Of a DNA stretch of 53,459 nt, positions 24,782 to 33,662 are shown in pieces. A model generated the notes under the pieces. That model was not told the DNA's origin and ran no database searches. It saw nothing but the letters and a program-made list of their open reading frames with translations. Each line of letters begins with the position of its first letter. Positions within the stretch are counted from its first letter, which is position 1. This DNA is from DTYU01 sp040757355 (GTDB lineage Bacteria > Bacillota > Desulfotomaculia > Desulfotomaculales > Ammonificaceae). Position numbers and translations under genes: made by a program. The stretch is from the NCBI GenBank assembly GCA_040757355.1, contig JBFLWY010000017.1, positions 1 through 53,459 of the forward strand, given 5' to 3'.

Positions 24782-24822
24782 TCCTATGGCTTTCTTAAAC
24801 CTTAAAGACGGAGGACGTTACA

Positions 24823-25191
24823 ATGCAAAGTTTAATGGACCGCAATGTCCTTGATGATTTAAAACAAAGGCTGGATGAATTAGTCACAACCCTGGAGGAG
24901 GCAACCAGGGAGGTCTCTGTTCTCCTGCAACAAGGCAACGGCGCACGCGGTATGAACGGACTGCGGGAAGTGCTTGAGGCACTGCAGTTTTTTCATGAAG
25001 GTTTGGATGTGCTAACGCTTGCCGACAGTGCTACCTACAACGGACTCGCGGACTTGAAAGACAAACTCGAACAGGTGTATCCATCCATATATAATGCCCT
25101 CGAAGCTGACGATACGGTGACGCTCGCCGATGTATTAGAGTATGAATTGGCGGCCACTTTTGCAAATTACAACACCACTAAGGCGGATTAG
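24823..25191 (+). CDS. Small acidic protein of unknown function between flagellin and Maf
   Basis: 122 aa, acidic and predicted mostly helical, with no signal peptide and no cysteine. The N-terminal half is coiled-coil-like (LKQRLDELVTTLEEATREV). The C-terminal half has a repeated D-V/T-L pattern ending NYNTTKAD. GGAGG is well placed before the ATG and the maf start follows its stop after two bases, so the two are translated together. I do not recognise the family. Its position suggests a partner or chaperone for Maf or flagellin. Confidence 0.75.
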   Translation: MQSLMDRNVLDDLKQRLDELVTTLEEATREVSVLLQQGNGARGMNGLREVLEALQFFHEGLDVLTLADSATYNGLADLKDKLEQVYPSIYNALEADDTVTLADVLEYELAATFANYNTTKAD

Positions 25192-25193
25192 AG

Positions 25194-27023
25194 ATGACCG
25201 TGCCGATAATCGAGTTTTTCCAGGCAAAAAGCGGTATGCCTACCGCCAGAATCATAGCCCCGAGCGGCTCTTCGTTTATGCTCCACAGCACTCATGATCC
25301 GGTGTTGGAGGCGAAACGCTTTGTTGCTGGTTATCCGTCCTTAAGCGATGCAGGGGGTATTATCTGCCTGGGGCTCGGTCTCGGCTACCACCTTCAGGAA
25401 ATACTGCGTGTTGTACCTTCCGGAACGGAAATTCTGGTGATTGAAAATAACATTCAATTACGCGAATGGTTTAAGAAAAATGCAAAAAACTTACCCTGTC
25501 AAAGGGTTGCAATTGCTGATAACGAAGGTGCCGCTAAATCTTATATATCACGGATGCGCGAAAGGATTCAGGAAAAAGGCCTTGTTTTGGTCGAGCATCC
25601 TGCGTCGATTCGCCTGGATCTCGAGTTTTACGAAAACGTTCGCCGCAGGATCCGCGACCATGTTTCACTTCTTTTAGTAGACATGACCACAATGAAATCT
25701 ATAAGCCATGTGGTTCACGCGAACAATTTCGATAATCTGCCTGCGGTCACTGCAGACCCGGGGATTAAAGCCCTCACGAACGCCTTTAAGGACAGGCCGG
25801 CCGTTATCGTTGCCGCAGGGCCGTCCCTGAGCAAAAACATTCACCTCCTTGCCGAAGCGAAAAACCGGAGCGTCGTCATCTGCGTCGGGACTGCCTGGAG
25901 GGCTATGCTAGCCCATGGGCTTCGCCCGGACCTTGTCGTGACCCTGGACGCCGGAGAACCAAATTATCGACTTTTTGCCGGACTTACACCCACGGAAGAG
26001 TTCCTCTGTTACGAACCCCAAACTTACGACAAGATAATTCCGATATTCCCCGGGAGGCGGTTTGCCTTTAATTCTTTCACCAGTCCCCTCACAACGTGGC
26101 TGAAAGACCTATACGGCGACAAAGGTTATATCGAACCGGGCGGGTCGGTAGCCATCGCCGCCTTTGGCATCGCCTGCCTTTTAGGTGCCAATCCTATTGT
26201 TTTTATTGGCCAGGATCTTGCCTACACTAATGGATATACGCACGCTAAAGGCACCGTCTACGAAAACCAGAAGCCCGACTTAGCACTCTCCGATATTCAC
26301 TATTTTGAAGTCCCGGCGGTCGGCGGCGGCAAGGTGCTTACCGCGCGGAACATTTACTCTTTCCTGGTCCGTTTTGAAGAGCTCTTCGCCATGCATAAGG
26401 ACCGGTTGATCATCGATGCCACTGAAGGCGGAGCGTTGAAGCGCGGAACCCGGATAATGACCTTCCGCGAGACGATCGACGGATATTTTACTGAGGAGTT
26501 TCCGGTCCTGCAGGTCATTGAAGAACTGCATCGCAAACACCAACCTGATCCTGCAGTCCGTGAGCGGGTCCGTCGGGAACTCAAGAAAAGCGCGGGTGAA
26601 CTCGAAAAATTTATGCCAAAACTAGCAAAAATCCTGGTAACAGCCGCGAAAGTTCAAGAATTGAACGATTTAGCCGATAAAATAGGCAGGGAAGAATTCC
26701 AGCGAGGCAGTGTGTTCGCCTGCAGCATCATCGCAGCCTTAAAAAAGAAAGGCGCAGAACTCAACCGCAGGTTGAAGGAGGCAAACGCACAATCAAAACT
26801 AATAGACCTCCTTTGCCTGCTCGCTGTCGACGTGGAACTGAAGCCGCTGCTGCCGGAGAAAGCAACACTAAGGGAACAAGTTGAACGTATCATGTACGTA
26901 TACAGCGCTTATCTTGAAGCGGCAAAACATACACGGAAACAACTGTCGGGTGCAGCCGAAAGGCTGTTATCAACCGGCGATCTTCACGGTACAAACGCCT
27001 TGTCAAAATTGGGAATGGGTTGA
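25194..27023 (+). CDS. maf: Maf (motility-associated factor) flagellin glycosyltransferase
   Basis: 609 aa. N-terminal Rossmann-like segment (GGIICLGLGLGYHLQEIL, EILVIENN). The central MAF_flag10/DUF115 domain runs from about residue 200 (PAVIVAAGPSLSKNIHLL) through LVVTLDAGEPN and the GGSVAIAAFGIACLLGANPIVFIGQDLAYTNGYTHAKG segment, the most conserved part of the family. The C-terminus is helical. Maf enzymes transfer nonulosonic acids from CMP-donors to Ser/Thr of flagellin in the cytoplasm before export. The adjacent flagellin and the CMP-nonulosonate pathway fit this exactly. It overlaps the region where flaG starts. Confidence 0.92.
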   Translation: MTVPIIEFFQAKSGMPTARIIAPSGSSFMLHSTHDPVLEAKRFVAGYPSLSDAGGIICLGLGLGYHLQEILRVVPSGTEILVIENNIQLREWFKKNAKNLPCQRVAIADNEGAAKSYISRMRERIQEKGLVLVEHPASIRLDLEFYENVRRRIRDHVSLLLVDMTTMKSISHVVHANNFDNLPAVTADPGIKALTNAFKDRPAVIVAAGPSLSKNIHLLAEAKNRSVVICVGTAWRAMLAHGLRPDLVVTLDAGEPNYRLFAGLTPTEEFLCYEPQTYDKIIPIFPGRRFAFNSFTSPLTTWLKDLYGDKGYIEPGGSVAIAAFGIACLLGANPIVFIGQDLAYTNGYTHAKGTVYENQKPDLALSDIHYFEVPAVGGGKVLTARNIYSFLVRFEELFAMHKDRLIIDATEGGALKRGTRIMTFRETIDGYFTEEFPVLQVIEELHRKHQPDPAVRERVRRELKKSAGELEKFMPKLAKILVTAAKVQELNDLADKIGREEFQRGSVFACSIIAALKKKGAELNRRLKEANAQSKLIDLLCLLAVDVELKPLLPEKATLREQVERIMYVYSAYLEAAKHTRKQLSGAAERLLSTGDLHGTNALSKLGMG

Positions 27024-27037
27024 AAGGCGGTGAAACA

Positions 27038-27403
27038 ATGTCGGTTATACCCGTTGGACAAACGCATCCCGAGACACCGGCGGTGCACGTTGAAAGGGTT
27101 CAGGTGGAACAGTCTAGAGTTGCGGGGCACCAAGAGGAGCAGCAACAACAGAATGACTTCAAAGCGCAACAGGAGTGGTCCGCACGCAACTTCGAAGAGG
27201 CGATCGATCAGTTGAAAAAAACGGCCCATATATTCGGCCGTCGCTTTCATTTCAAGCTGCACGAAGAACTCCAGGAGTACTTTGTGCAAATCATTGACCC
27301 CGAGACGAACAAGGTAGTTAATGAAATACCACCGGAAAAGATCCTAAACCTCGTGGCCGAGATCCGCAAATTGGTAGGCTTGCTAGTAAATAAGCGGGCC
27401 TGA
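27038..27403 (+). CDS. flaG: FlaG family protein
   Basis: 121 aa. The C-terminal half has the FlaG pattern: FHFKLHEELQEYFVQIIDPETNKVVNEIPPEKILNL. The N-terminal 50 residues are Gln/Glu-rich and disordered-looking. FlaG proteins affect filament length; the mechanism is not known. ATG 27038 lies behind AAAGGCGGTG; the frame's first TTG at 27020 overlaps the maf stop and has no ribosome binding site. It is the usual neighbour of fliD-fliS. Confidence 0.85.
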   Translation: MSVIPVGQTHPETPAVHVERVQVEQSRVAGHQEEQQQQNDFKAQQEWSARNFEEAIDQLKKTAHIFGRRFHFKLHEELQEYFVQIIDPETNKVVNEIPPEKILNLVAEIRKLVGLLVNKRA

Positions 27404-27561
27404 ACAGACATCAGGGGTCAGAGGGTCAGATGTCGGATAGAGCGACTGGATTCCAAGCGGGAATTCGTTTCTTGGTTTCGCTGTTATTTCAGCCTAAGGC
27501 TTCTTACCACATGCGTTAATGAGCCGGGTAAAGTTTACGGAATCGAAGGGAGTAACAAGCG

Positions 27562-29118
27562 ATGTCTAACTACTATTTCGGGGTCAACCGGGTTACGGGT
27601 TTGGCATCAGGGATCGATACAATGCAGATGGTTGAAGACCTGATGCGGGTGGCGCGGAGGCCGCTGGACAAACTGCTGCAGAATAAACAATTGTTGGAGT
27701 GGAAGCGCACGGACTACCGTACCATTAACCTTGCGCTGCAAAACTTCCGCGCTAATTATGCCTCATCTATGCGCCTTGAGGGAACCTTCTCTGCCAAAGA
27801 AGCAACCTCCAGCGACACAACGAAGGTGACCGCCACAGCAGGCGGCAGTGCACAAACCGGGACTTACAGCATTAATGTCACGCAGTTGGCGCAGGTGGCC
27901 AGTGATATCAGTTCTTCCGCTCTATCGCTTAATGCGGGCGATAAGATCGATCCCGACGAAACGCTGGAAAGCCAGAAAGCGAAGTTCGCAACACAGTGGG
28001 GTGCAACGACCACGCTGCAATTCAGCATTACGACATACGATGAGGACGCCATTGCAACCACTGAAACCTTTACCGTTGACACAACTACGGACAGCCTGAA
28101 CGACGTCATAGCTGATATTAACGCCAAAAGCAGCACCCTCGGGGTAACCGCTTTTTACGAGTCGAGCACGGACAAGGTCGTAATCTCAACGACCAAAACC
28201 GGTAATTACTCTACAAACGAGATTGAGATCGCAGATGTCGCCGATTCGTTCGCCCTGGGAACGCTTCACCTCTCCGCTACCGCAAACGGGCAGAATGCCG
28301 TTATCGATATCAACGGCCTCACGGGGATAGAAAAATACGAGAATACCTTTACGCTAAACAATGTAACATTTAACCTTCTAAATACCACAGGCGGCTCTCC
28401 GGTAACTGTTCAGGTTACTCTGGATACCGATACGGTATACAATACCATCGAGTCCTTCGTAGAGGCGTTTAACAATTTAATCGACACAATTAACAACGAG
28501 CTCAACGAGACAAGATATTCGGACTACCCGCCGCTCACGGACGAGCAAAGGGAAGAGTTAACCGAGTACGAGATCGAGCAGTGGGAAGAAAAGGCCAGGA
28601 GCGGACTCCTTTACAACGATTCGATCCTGCGGAGTGTGGTATATGATCTGAGGCGCGCGCTCACCACCCCCGTGGACGGCCTGACCACATATGACGACAT
28701 CTGGGACATTGGTATTTCTACCGGATATTACTACGAAGGCGGCAAGCTTAAAATCGACGAGGCGAAGCTCCGCGAGGCAATCAACACAAACCCCGATGCC
28801 GTAATGCAACTCTTCACAAGATATGACGCCAGTTATACTTATGAGCAGAAGGGTTTAGGCCGCAGGCTGTACGACGAGATCAACGATGCAATAGACCGCC
28901 TTACCGACTGGGCCGGATATCCAAGCACATTCTCGCTGTACGACGACAGTTATCTCGGCGACTCTATCCGCGACCTGGACGAGCGCATCGCCGATACGGA
29001 AGACCGTTTAGCAAAGCTTGAGGAACGTTACTGGCGGCAGTTCACCGTAATGGAACAGGTAATTGCCCAGTTTAATTCACAGAGCATGTGGTTAACACAA
29101 CAAACTAGTGGAGGTTAG
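27562..29118 (+). CDS. fliD: Flagellar cap protein FliD
   Basis: 518 aa. The N-terminal FliD_N domain (RVTGLASGIDTMQMVEDLMRVARRPLDKLLQNKQLLEWKR is the region, residues about 8-47) and a C-terminal FliD_C domain with coiled-coil ending ERYWRQFTVMEQVIAQFNSQ are clear. A variable Thr-rich central region lies between. It caps the growing filament and folds flagellin subunits. Its ATG has AGGGAG. The 158-bp gap upstream holds a weak GACATC/GATGTC inverted repeat and no promoter I can defend. Confidence 0.93.
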   Translation: MSNYYFGVNRVTGLASGIDTMQMVEDLMRVARRPLDKLLQNKQLLEWKRTDYRTINLALQNFRANYASSMRLEGTFSAKEATSSDTTKVTATAGGSAQTGTYSINVTQLAQVASDISSSALSLNAGDKIDPDETLESQKAKFATQWGATTTLQFSITTYDEDAIATTETFTVDTTTDSLNDVIADINAKSSTLGVTAFYESSTDKVVISTTKTGNYSTNEIEIADVADSFALGTLHLSATANGQNAVIDINGLTGIEKYENTFTLNNVTFNLLNTTGGSPVTVQVTLDTDTVYNTIESFVEAFNNLIDTINNELNETRYSDYPPLTDEQREELTEYEIEQWEEKARSGLLYNDSILRSVVYDLRRALTTPVDGLTTYDDIWDIGISTGYYYEGGKLKIDEAKLREAINTNPDAVMQLFTRYDASYTYEQKGLGRRLYDEINDAIDRLTDWAGYPSTFSLYDDSYLGDSIRDLDERIADTEDRLAKLEERYWRQFTVMEQVIAQFNSQSMWLTQQTSGG

Positions 29119-29123
29119 TAAAG

Positions 29124-29516
29124 ATGACGATGCAGTTGGATCCTTATCAGCAGTACCGTGAAAACGCAATTCTAACCGCAAGCCAGGAGCGTTTGGCCCT
29201 GATGCTTTTCGAGGGTGCCGTCCGCTTCACCCGCCAGGCAAGCGAACACATTAATGCCAAGAACACATCCGCGGCGCATAACTTACTGGTGCGCGCCCAA
29301 AACATCCTGGAGTACCTGGCTTCTACCGTTAACATCGAGGCGGAAGTAGGCCGAAACCTGGCCCTGCTCTACGATTTCATTCACGACCGCCTAATAGAAG
29401 CCAATATAAAAAAGGATACGAAGCCCCTCGACGAAGCAATTTCTCTCCTGGAGGATTTGCGGGACACGTGGCGGCAGGCCCTTGACGGGGAAGCAGTTGA
29501 AGGAGAAAGCCTGTGA
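29124..29516 (+). CDS. fliS: Flagellin export chaperone FliS
   Basis: 130 aa, all-helical. The N-terminal PYQQYRENAILTASQERLALMLFEGAVRF is the FliS signature, and NIEAEVGRNLALLYDFIHDRL follows. FliS binds the C-terminus of flagellin and keeps it unpolymerised until export. GGAGG precedes the ATG, and the gene starts 5 bp after the fliD stop. Confidence 0.93.
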   Translation: MTMQLDPYQQYRENAILTASQERLALMLFEGAVRFTRQASEHINAKNTSAAHNLLVRAQNILEYLASTVNIEAEVGRNLALLYDFIHDRLIEANIKKDTKPLDEAISLLEDLRDTWRQALDGEAVEGESL

Positions 29517-29893
29517 TGGAAGATCAGGCGGCGGTTTTGCGTGAAATGCTGGCCGTTACTCAGCAGATGCATACCAAGGTCCGCGATCTCGGTAACCACC
29601 GCATTGAAGAAGGAACGCCGGTACTTGTTCAACTGGAGGAATTGCTTGCCGCGCGCCAAGACCTGATTACGCACCTGGAAGCGCTCGGGTCTTCAAGGCT
29701 TTTTCGGACACCAGGTAACGATTCGATACTGAGAGAAATTCACACGCTCAACGAACAAATCGGCGCGGAACTGGAGGCCAAACGACAAGAACTTGTAGTA
29801 ACCCTGCGGAAAGTTCGGGAAGGGAAAAAGGCACTCGCGTTAGTGCGTGAGTTTTCTGCCCGAAAGGGAGAACTGCTTGACCACCGAAAATGA
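29516..29893 (+). CDS. fliT: FliT-like flagellar chaperone
   Basis: 125 aa, helical throughout (ILREIHTLNEQIGAELEAKRQELVVTLRKVREGKK). Length, charge pattern and position directly after fliS fit FliT, the FliD chaperone, though sequence conservation in this family is low. The ATG overlaps the fliS stop (A of TGA), giving translational coupling with AAGGAG upstream; a GTG at 29513 is an alternative. It is the last gene of the plus-strand flagellar operon. Confidence 0.65.
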   Translation: MEDQAAVLREMLAVTQQMHTKVRDLGNHRIEEGTPVLVQLEELLAARQDLITHLEALGSSRLFRTPGNDSILREIHTLNEQIGAELEAKRQELVVTLRKVREGKKALALVREFSARKGELLDHRK

Positions 29894-29922
29894 TTGCTGG
29901 TTACTCCTTCCCACACCACGAA

Positions 29923-29956
29923 AAAACCGGCCGGTATAACTACCCGAGCCGGTTTT
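29923..29956. terminator. Bidirectional terminator between fliT and flgL
   Basis: AAAACCGGC (29923-29931) and GCCGGTTTT (29948-29956) form a 9-bp stem with an A-run on one side and a T-run on the other, so it can end transcription of both convergent operons. Confidence 0.8.
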
Positions 29957-29988
29957 CCATCCATTCGACAACAGTTGTTTCTTGTTAC

Positions 29989-30876
29989 TCACTTCATGAA
30001 GTCTACCAGCGAGGGCTGAAGTATTCCAGCGGCCACCGCAAGTGTAGCCTGGTAGCCGTACTCCTGGTTTCTAACCTTGATAACGGCTTCTGCCATATCG
30101 GTATCTTCAACCTTCGATAACAGGTTGGTCAGATCAAAATCTAAAACTTCCATCCGGTCCTTGCTCATTTCCAGGCGGTTAACCCTGGCGCCAACCTCGG
30201 CCAGAGTCGCAAGGATGTTGTCAATATTCTGGCTAATTTCATCCAGTCTGGTGTTGGAAATGCTCGCTACATCTCCACTCTGCAAGTTTGTTATGAGGTC
30301 GTCTATAACTTGAAAGAGCTTTGGCAATGTTGCGCTGTCAAAGATCGCCTGCCCGTCTACATTGACCGGTACGGTAACCCCTGGGCTGACTTCATATTCA
30401 AAAATGTCGCTGGTTCCGTTCCATGTCCCGGTACCACGGTCATAAGGGGGGGTGAGGGTGTTGGTTCCGGCGAAGATATACCTCCCGGCGTAGTTAGTAT
30501 TTGCTATATCGCCAAGGTGGTCCTTCAGTTGCTCCACCTCCCTGGCAAGAGCAGTCATCGACTCGGAGGGGAGGGTGGAGTTGGCGCCGGCTACCGCGAT
30601 CTCTTGAACCCGCTGGAGGGTGTTGAGCGCCTCCCTGAGTGCAGAGTCTGTCGTATTCAACCAGGCGATGGCATCATCCATATTCCTCTTGTACTGATCA
30701 TTTTCACTAAGTTGGGCCCTGTATCTCAGTGCGATCAATACCCCGCCTGGGTCGTCCGAAGGACGGTTAATTCTTTTACCGGAAGACATCTGCTCCTGAT
30801 ACCTGTTCATCTGTGTCAGCCGGTTGTTCAAATCATATAGGACTCTATTGGTTATCATAGTCGGCGTAACCCGCAT
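29989..30876 (-). CDS. flgL: Flagellar hook-associated protein 3 FlgL
   Basis: 295 aa from ATG 30876. The N-terminal MRVTPTMITNRVLYDLNNRLTQMNRYQEQMSSGKRI region and PSDDPGG are the FlgL/flagellin D0-D1 signature. The C-terminus ends in a flagellin-like helix (DTDMAEAVIKVRNQEYGYQATLAVAAGILQPSLVDFM region). It forms the second hook-filament junction ring. The open frame extends to 30984, but the extra 36 codons read through repeat DNA and GGGGGAG is correctly spaced for ATG 30876. Confidence 0.93.
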   Translation of the reverse strand: MRVTPTMITNRVLYDLNNRLTQMNRYQEQMSSGKRINRPSDDPGGVLIALRYRAQLSENDQYKRNMDDAIAWLNTTDSALREALNTLQRVQEIAVAGANSTLPSESMTALAREVEQLKDHLGDIANTNYAGRYIFAGTNTLTPPYDRGTGTWNGTSDIFEYEVSPGVTVPVNVDGQAIFDSATLPKLFQVIDDLITNLQSGDVASISNTRLDEISQNIDNILATLAEVGARVNRLEMSKDRMEVLDFDLTNLLSKVEDTDMAEAVIKVRNQEYGYQATLAVAAGILQPSLVDFMK

Positions 30877-30957
30877 TGCACTCCCCCATTTCTTATAAAT
30901 CCGGAAGTCAGGATAAGGAGCTTTTTCCTCTCCCGCAAAGCGTTTAATTGCTCTGCA

Positions 30958-30990
30958 GGAAACGCTACGTTTCTTCCGGCCCACTTTTCT
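30958..30990 (-). repeat. Partial copy of the GGAAACGCTACG palindromic repeat
   Basis: GGAAACGCTACG followed by TTCTTCCGGCCCACTTTTCT nearly matches the right half of the element at 49365-49452. It is followed at once by a heptamer tract, as at 37881-38016. Confidence 0.5.
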
Positions 30991-31001
30991 CGTTAGAATC
31001 C

Positions 31002-31088
31002 AAAAGTCAGAAGTTAAAAGTTAGAATTTAGAATCAAAAGCGAATTCTTACAAAACCATTCTTACTCCTGAATTCTGAATTCTGACCC
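31002..31088. repeat. Heptamer tracts between flgK and flgL
   Basis: 31002-31043 holds six 7-mers (AAAAGTC, AGAAGTT, AAAAGTT, AGAATTT, AGAATCA, AAAGCGA). 31068-31088 holds three (CTGAATT twice, CTGACCC). Together with the neighbouring palindromic repeat they fill the 246-bp gap. Confidence 0.65.
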
Positions 31089-31122
31089 TTATCCACTCCC
31101 GTCAGCAAATTTCATCCTTTAC

Positions 31123-32550
31123 TTACACCTGGCCCACCAGACCCATCCGGTTAATGATAATGTCAAGCTCCTCATCCAGCGTGTTTAAGACCCGAGCCGC
31201 GGCTTGGTAAGCGTGTGAAAACTGAATTATGTTGGCCATTTCCTCGTCTATCGAGACGCCCATGACCGACTGGCGCTTGTTCTCAAGTTCGCCGAGAAGT
31301 ATCTCCTCGTTCTCCGTCATCCGAACCGCCTGCTCCGTATCAATTCCTACAGTGGCCACCAGACTGCGATAGTAGTCGCCGAAGGTACCGGTGGGGGCAG
31401 CCGGCGGCATCGTAAGCGCATCCTTAAGCTGGGCGATTGCGAGTGCGTTCGACCCGTCACCGGGAATCTTCGCCACGTCGGTCGCCGCCGCGATCGTATT
31501 CAGATCGGCCAAAATGCCCGCCGCTACAGCTATGTCAGAAGCTCCTGTTCCGCTGAAAAAGTCGTTACCGGTACTGTTGTCAAGTCCGAAGCCCGCCTGG
31601 TGAAGCGCATTAACTTCGTCAATGAGTGTAACTGCAAGCTCGTCAAGCTGCGACAAAACATCCGCGATCCCGGTATCTCTCGCCCAAATCATGCCCAAAA
31701 GGCTGCCGCTTGTCATGGTGACCGGTATGCCGTCGCTGCTCCACTGAACTTCGTAAAAATTGTTGTTCAGCGGGTCGGGCACCGCCTGGAGAGCATCAAC
31801 CGTCGTACCCTGGACGAGATTCCTGCCGCCGATAGCCACATCAACCATTCCGTCAGGCTGTTCGGTAACGGTTATATTGACCATTTCCGCCAGTTCGTCT
31901 AGAAGAAGGTCTCGGCGGTCGCGCAAGTCGTTCGGGTTATCACCGACGGATACCGAGCGCGCAATCTGCTGGTTTAAATCAGCCAACTGGCTCGCGATGG
32001 TATTAATCTCGTCGACCGTTACACCTACGTTGAAATTAAGATCATCCTGGAGCTGTTCCAATTGTCCATTGATATGCCGAATGGTCTCGGCAAGGGTGAT
32101 CGCACGCTGGCGCACCTCCGACCGGACCGCGAGGCTCTCCGGGGTTTTGCTCAGTTCCTGCCAGGCATTCCAGAATTCAACCATTGCATTGTTTAAACCG
32201 TTATCGGTCGGTTCACCTAGGATAACCTCGACCTTTTGTAGGCTGTCGCGCCTGACCTCCCAGTTGCCGAGGTTCCCCTGCTCGTTCCGCACCTGAAGGT
32301 CAAGGAAATTATCGCGTATCCGTTCTATGCTAACGATATCCACCCCGGTACCGAGCTGCCCCGGTACCTCAGGACGGCCGAGAGAAGGAACAGTGAAAGG
32401 GGTGTCACAGGCTTGAAGCTCAACCCTCTGCCGGCTGTAACCCGGTGTGTTGGCGTTGGCGATGTTATGCCCGGCCGTCTCCGTAGCCTTTCGTTGAGCC
32501 ATTAGCGCACGTAAAGCGGTTTGGAACCCCAAAAAGGTGCTTATCATCAT
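31123..32550 (-). CDS. flgK: Flagellar hook-associated protein 1 FlgK
   Basis: 475 aa. The N-terminal rod/hook signature FLGFQTALRALMAQRKATETAGHNIANANTPGYSRQRV region and the C-terminal helix (ANIIQFSHAYQAAARVLNTLDEELDIIINRM region) are diagnostic. It is the first hook-filament junction protein. AGGTGG is spaced for ATG 32550; the frame's first GTG at 32562 is less likely. It lies downstream of flgN and upstream of flgL with a repeat-filled gap. Confidence 0.93.
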   Translation of the reverse strand: MMISTFLGFQTALRALMAQRKATETAGHNIANANTPGYSRQRVELQACDTPFTVPSLGRPEVPGQLGTGVDIVSIERIRDNFLDLQVRNEQGNLGNWEVRRDSLQKVEVILGEPTDNGLNNAMVEFWNAWQELSKTPESLAVRSEVRQRAITLAETIRHINGQLEQLQDDLNFNVGVTVDEINTIASQLADLNQQIARSVSVGDNPNDLRDRRDLLLDELAEMVNITVTEQPDGMVDVAIGGRNLVQGTTVDALQAVPDPLNNNFYEVQWSSDGIPVTMTSGSLLGMIWARDTGIADVLSQLDELAVTLIDEVNALHQAGFGLDNSTGNDFFSGTGASDIAVAAGILADLNTIAAATDVAKIPGDGSNALAIAQLKDALTMPPAAPTGTFGDYYRSLVATVGIDTEQAVRMTENEEILLGELENKRQSVMGVSIDEEMANIIQFSHAYQAAARVLNTLDEELDIIINRMGLVGQV

Positions 32551-32570
32551 GGTTAACGCCACCTGTTTAA

Positions 32571-32598
32571 CGTTCTACGTTCTGCGTTCTGCGTTTAA
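32571..32598. repeat. Heptamer tract upstream of flgK
   Basis: Four 7-mers: CGTTCTA, CGTTCTG, CGTTCTG, CGTTTAA. A further stretch at about 32650-32680 repeats GTTC with an 8-bp spacing instead (AGTTCGAT, AGTTCAAC, AGTTCGGG). Confidence 0.65.
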
Positions 32599-32736
32599 GC
32601 TCAAAAGGATAGACCTTTGGGGTCAGTTCACGGTTCAGCTTAATCGGTTTGACAGTTCGATAGTTCAACAGTTCGGGCTTAGACCGATGGACCTTTAAGG
32701 TCGGTTCACGGTTCGATAGTTCGACAAGCTTTTGCC

Positions 32737-33090
32737 CTAAATGCTTTCGTCCAAAAGCGTATCTTGCTGAAGTTTACGCCATACCTTGAGGAGATCTTCA
32801 GGAGACACTTCCTCCTCACCCTGTTTCTGGTCTTCCTCAAGATAGCGGTAGATCCTCACCCTGTCTTTAGCCCGTTCTGCCCGGAGCCGATAGGGATAAT
32901 TGGCAAGGGCGGCTGCGGTGTTGAGCTGTTCCACGAAGCGGACCAGCCTCTCTCCCTCCGGGATGTTGCGGTTTAATTCTGGAACTTCACCGGTCCTGAC
33001 CTGGTGCTCGGTGCGCAACAGCCCTTCTTTTCGGACCTGATCAAGTTCAAACATAACCTGTGACTGCAGACCGCCTGCACCAACTTTCAT
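32737..33090 (-). CDS. Small protein of unknown function in the flgM-flgN-flgK operon
   Basis: 117 aa, highly charged. The central stretch GERLVRFVEQLNTAAALANYPYRLRAE, followed by a basic/acidic C-terminus (EDQKQGEEEVSPEDLLKVWRKLQ), has the layout of a FlaG-like protein (variable N-terminus, then a short alpha-beta region). The key HEETGR-type motif is missing, so I leave it unnamed. GGGTGG precedes the ATG. It starts 28 bp after the flgN stop and is clearly part of this operon. Confidence 0.65.
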   Translation of the reverse strand: MKVGAGGLQSQVMFELDQVRKEGLLRTEHQVRTGEVPELNRNIPEGERLVRFVEQLNTAAALANYPYRLRAERAKDRVRIYRYLEEDQKQGEEEVSPEDLLKVWRKLQQDTLLDESI

Positions 33091-33118
33091 GTGTGAACCA
33101 CCACCCGTATAGACCGGG

Positions 33119-33589
33119 TTATACTGATTGGTTGATGCCGAGTTGCCGGCCCAAAGGACTATGGCCCTCTCTAAGACACGCGCGTGATAAAATTCGCGCC
33201 ACTGTTTCTTCCATCGTTAAGGCACGCTGGAGCAAAATGTACAAGCGGGACTGAAGCATCAACAGTAAGGAGACTTCCCGCTCGAGACGTTTGCTTAAGG
33301 CTGTAACGGCATTCTTAAACTCAGCCGGCAAAAACTTGGACAACTCGTTAAGCTTGCAGTCCTCCGGCAAGGACAGTTCTTTCTCCAGCACCTGTTGCAT
33401 CGCGTGCCTCTTTTTTTCCAACCCGACGAGTACGGAAGTTAACTGATCCTGCTTTGCAATACCATCGAGGATACCGCCCTGATCACTGAGCGCGATGGCT
33501 TTGATCTCTGCCTCCGTTACTGCAATAATGTCTTTAATTACCGTACTCTGCTCTTCAAGGATACGTATCAACCGTATAACCGCCTCCAT
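33119..33589 (-). CDS. flgN: FlgN-family flagellar chaperone
   Basis: 156 aa, all-helical with heptad patterns (LIRILEEQSTVIKDIIAVTEAEIKAI; a helix around DQLTSVLVGLEKKRHAMQ). The length, helical composition and position between flgM and flgK fit FlgN, the export chaperone of FlgK and FlgL. AGGGGG precedes the ATG. The C-terminal tail is basic and probably unstructured. Confidence 0.82.
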   Translation of the reverse strand: MEAVIRLIRILEEQSTVIKDIIAVTEAEIKAIALSDQGGILDGIAKQDQLTSVLVGLEKKRHAMQQVLEKELSLPEDCKLNELSKFLPAEFKNAVTALSKRLEREVSLLLMLQSRLYILLQRALTMEETVARILSRACLREGHSPLGRQLGINQSV

Positions 33590-33640
33590 TGCCGTCCCCC
33601 TTTTTTGGGTATAAGCCGGAAACGAACCCTACATTAAAAA

Positions 33641-33662
33641 ACCGGCGGTTAAGACCGCCGGT
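33641..33662 (-). terminator. Intrinsic terminator overlapping the flgM stop codon
   Basis: On the minus strand the stem ACCGGCGG/CCGCCGGT (8 bp, 6-nt loop) is followed by a run of six T. The flgM stop codon (33649-33651) lies inside the hairpin. It would make flgM a partly separate transcript and cut expression of flgN-flgK-flgL. Confidence 0.75.

Noticed and set aside
30877..30984. N-terminal extension of FlgL
   Set aside because: Reads the palindromic repeat; FlgL proteins begin at the MRVT motif and the ribosome binding site fits there.
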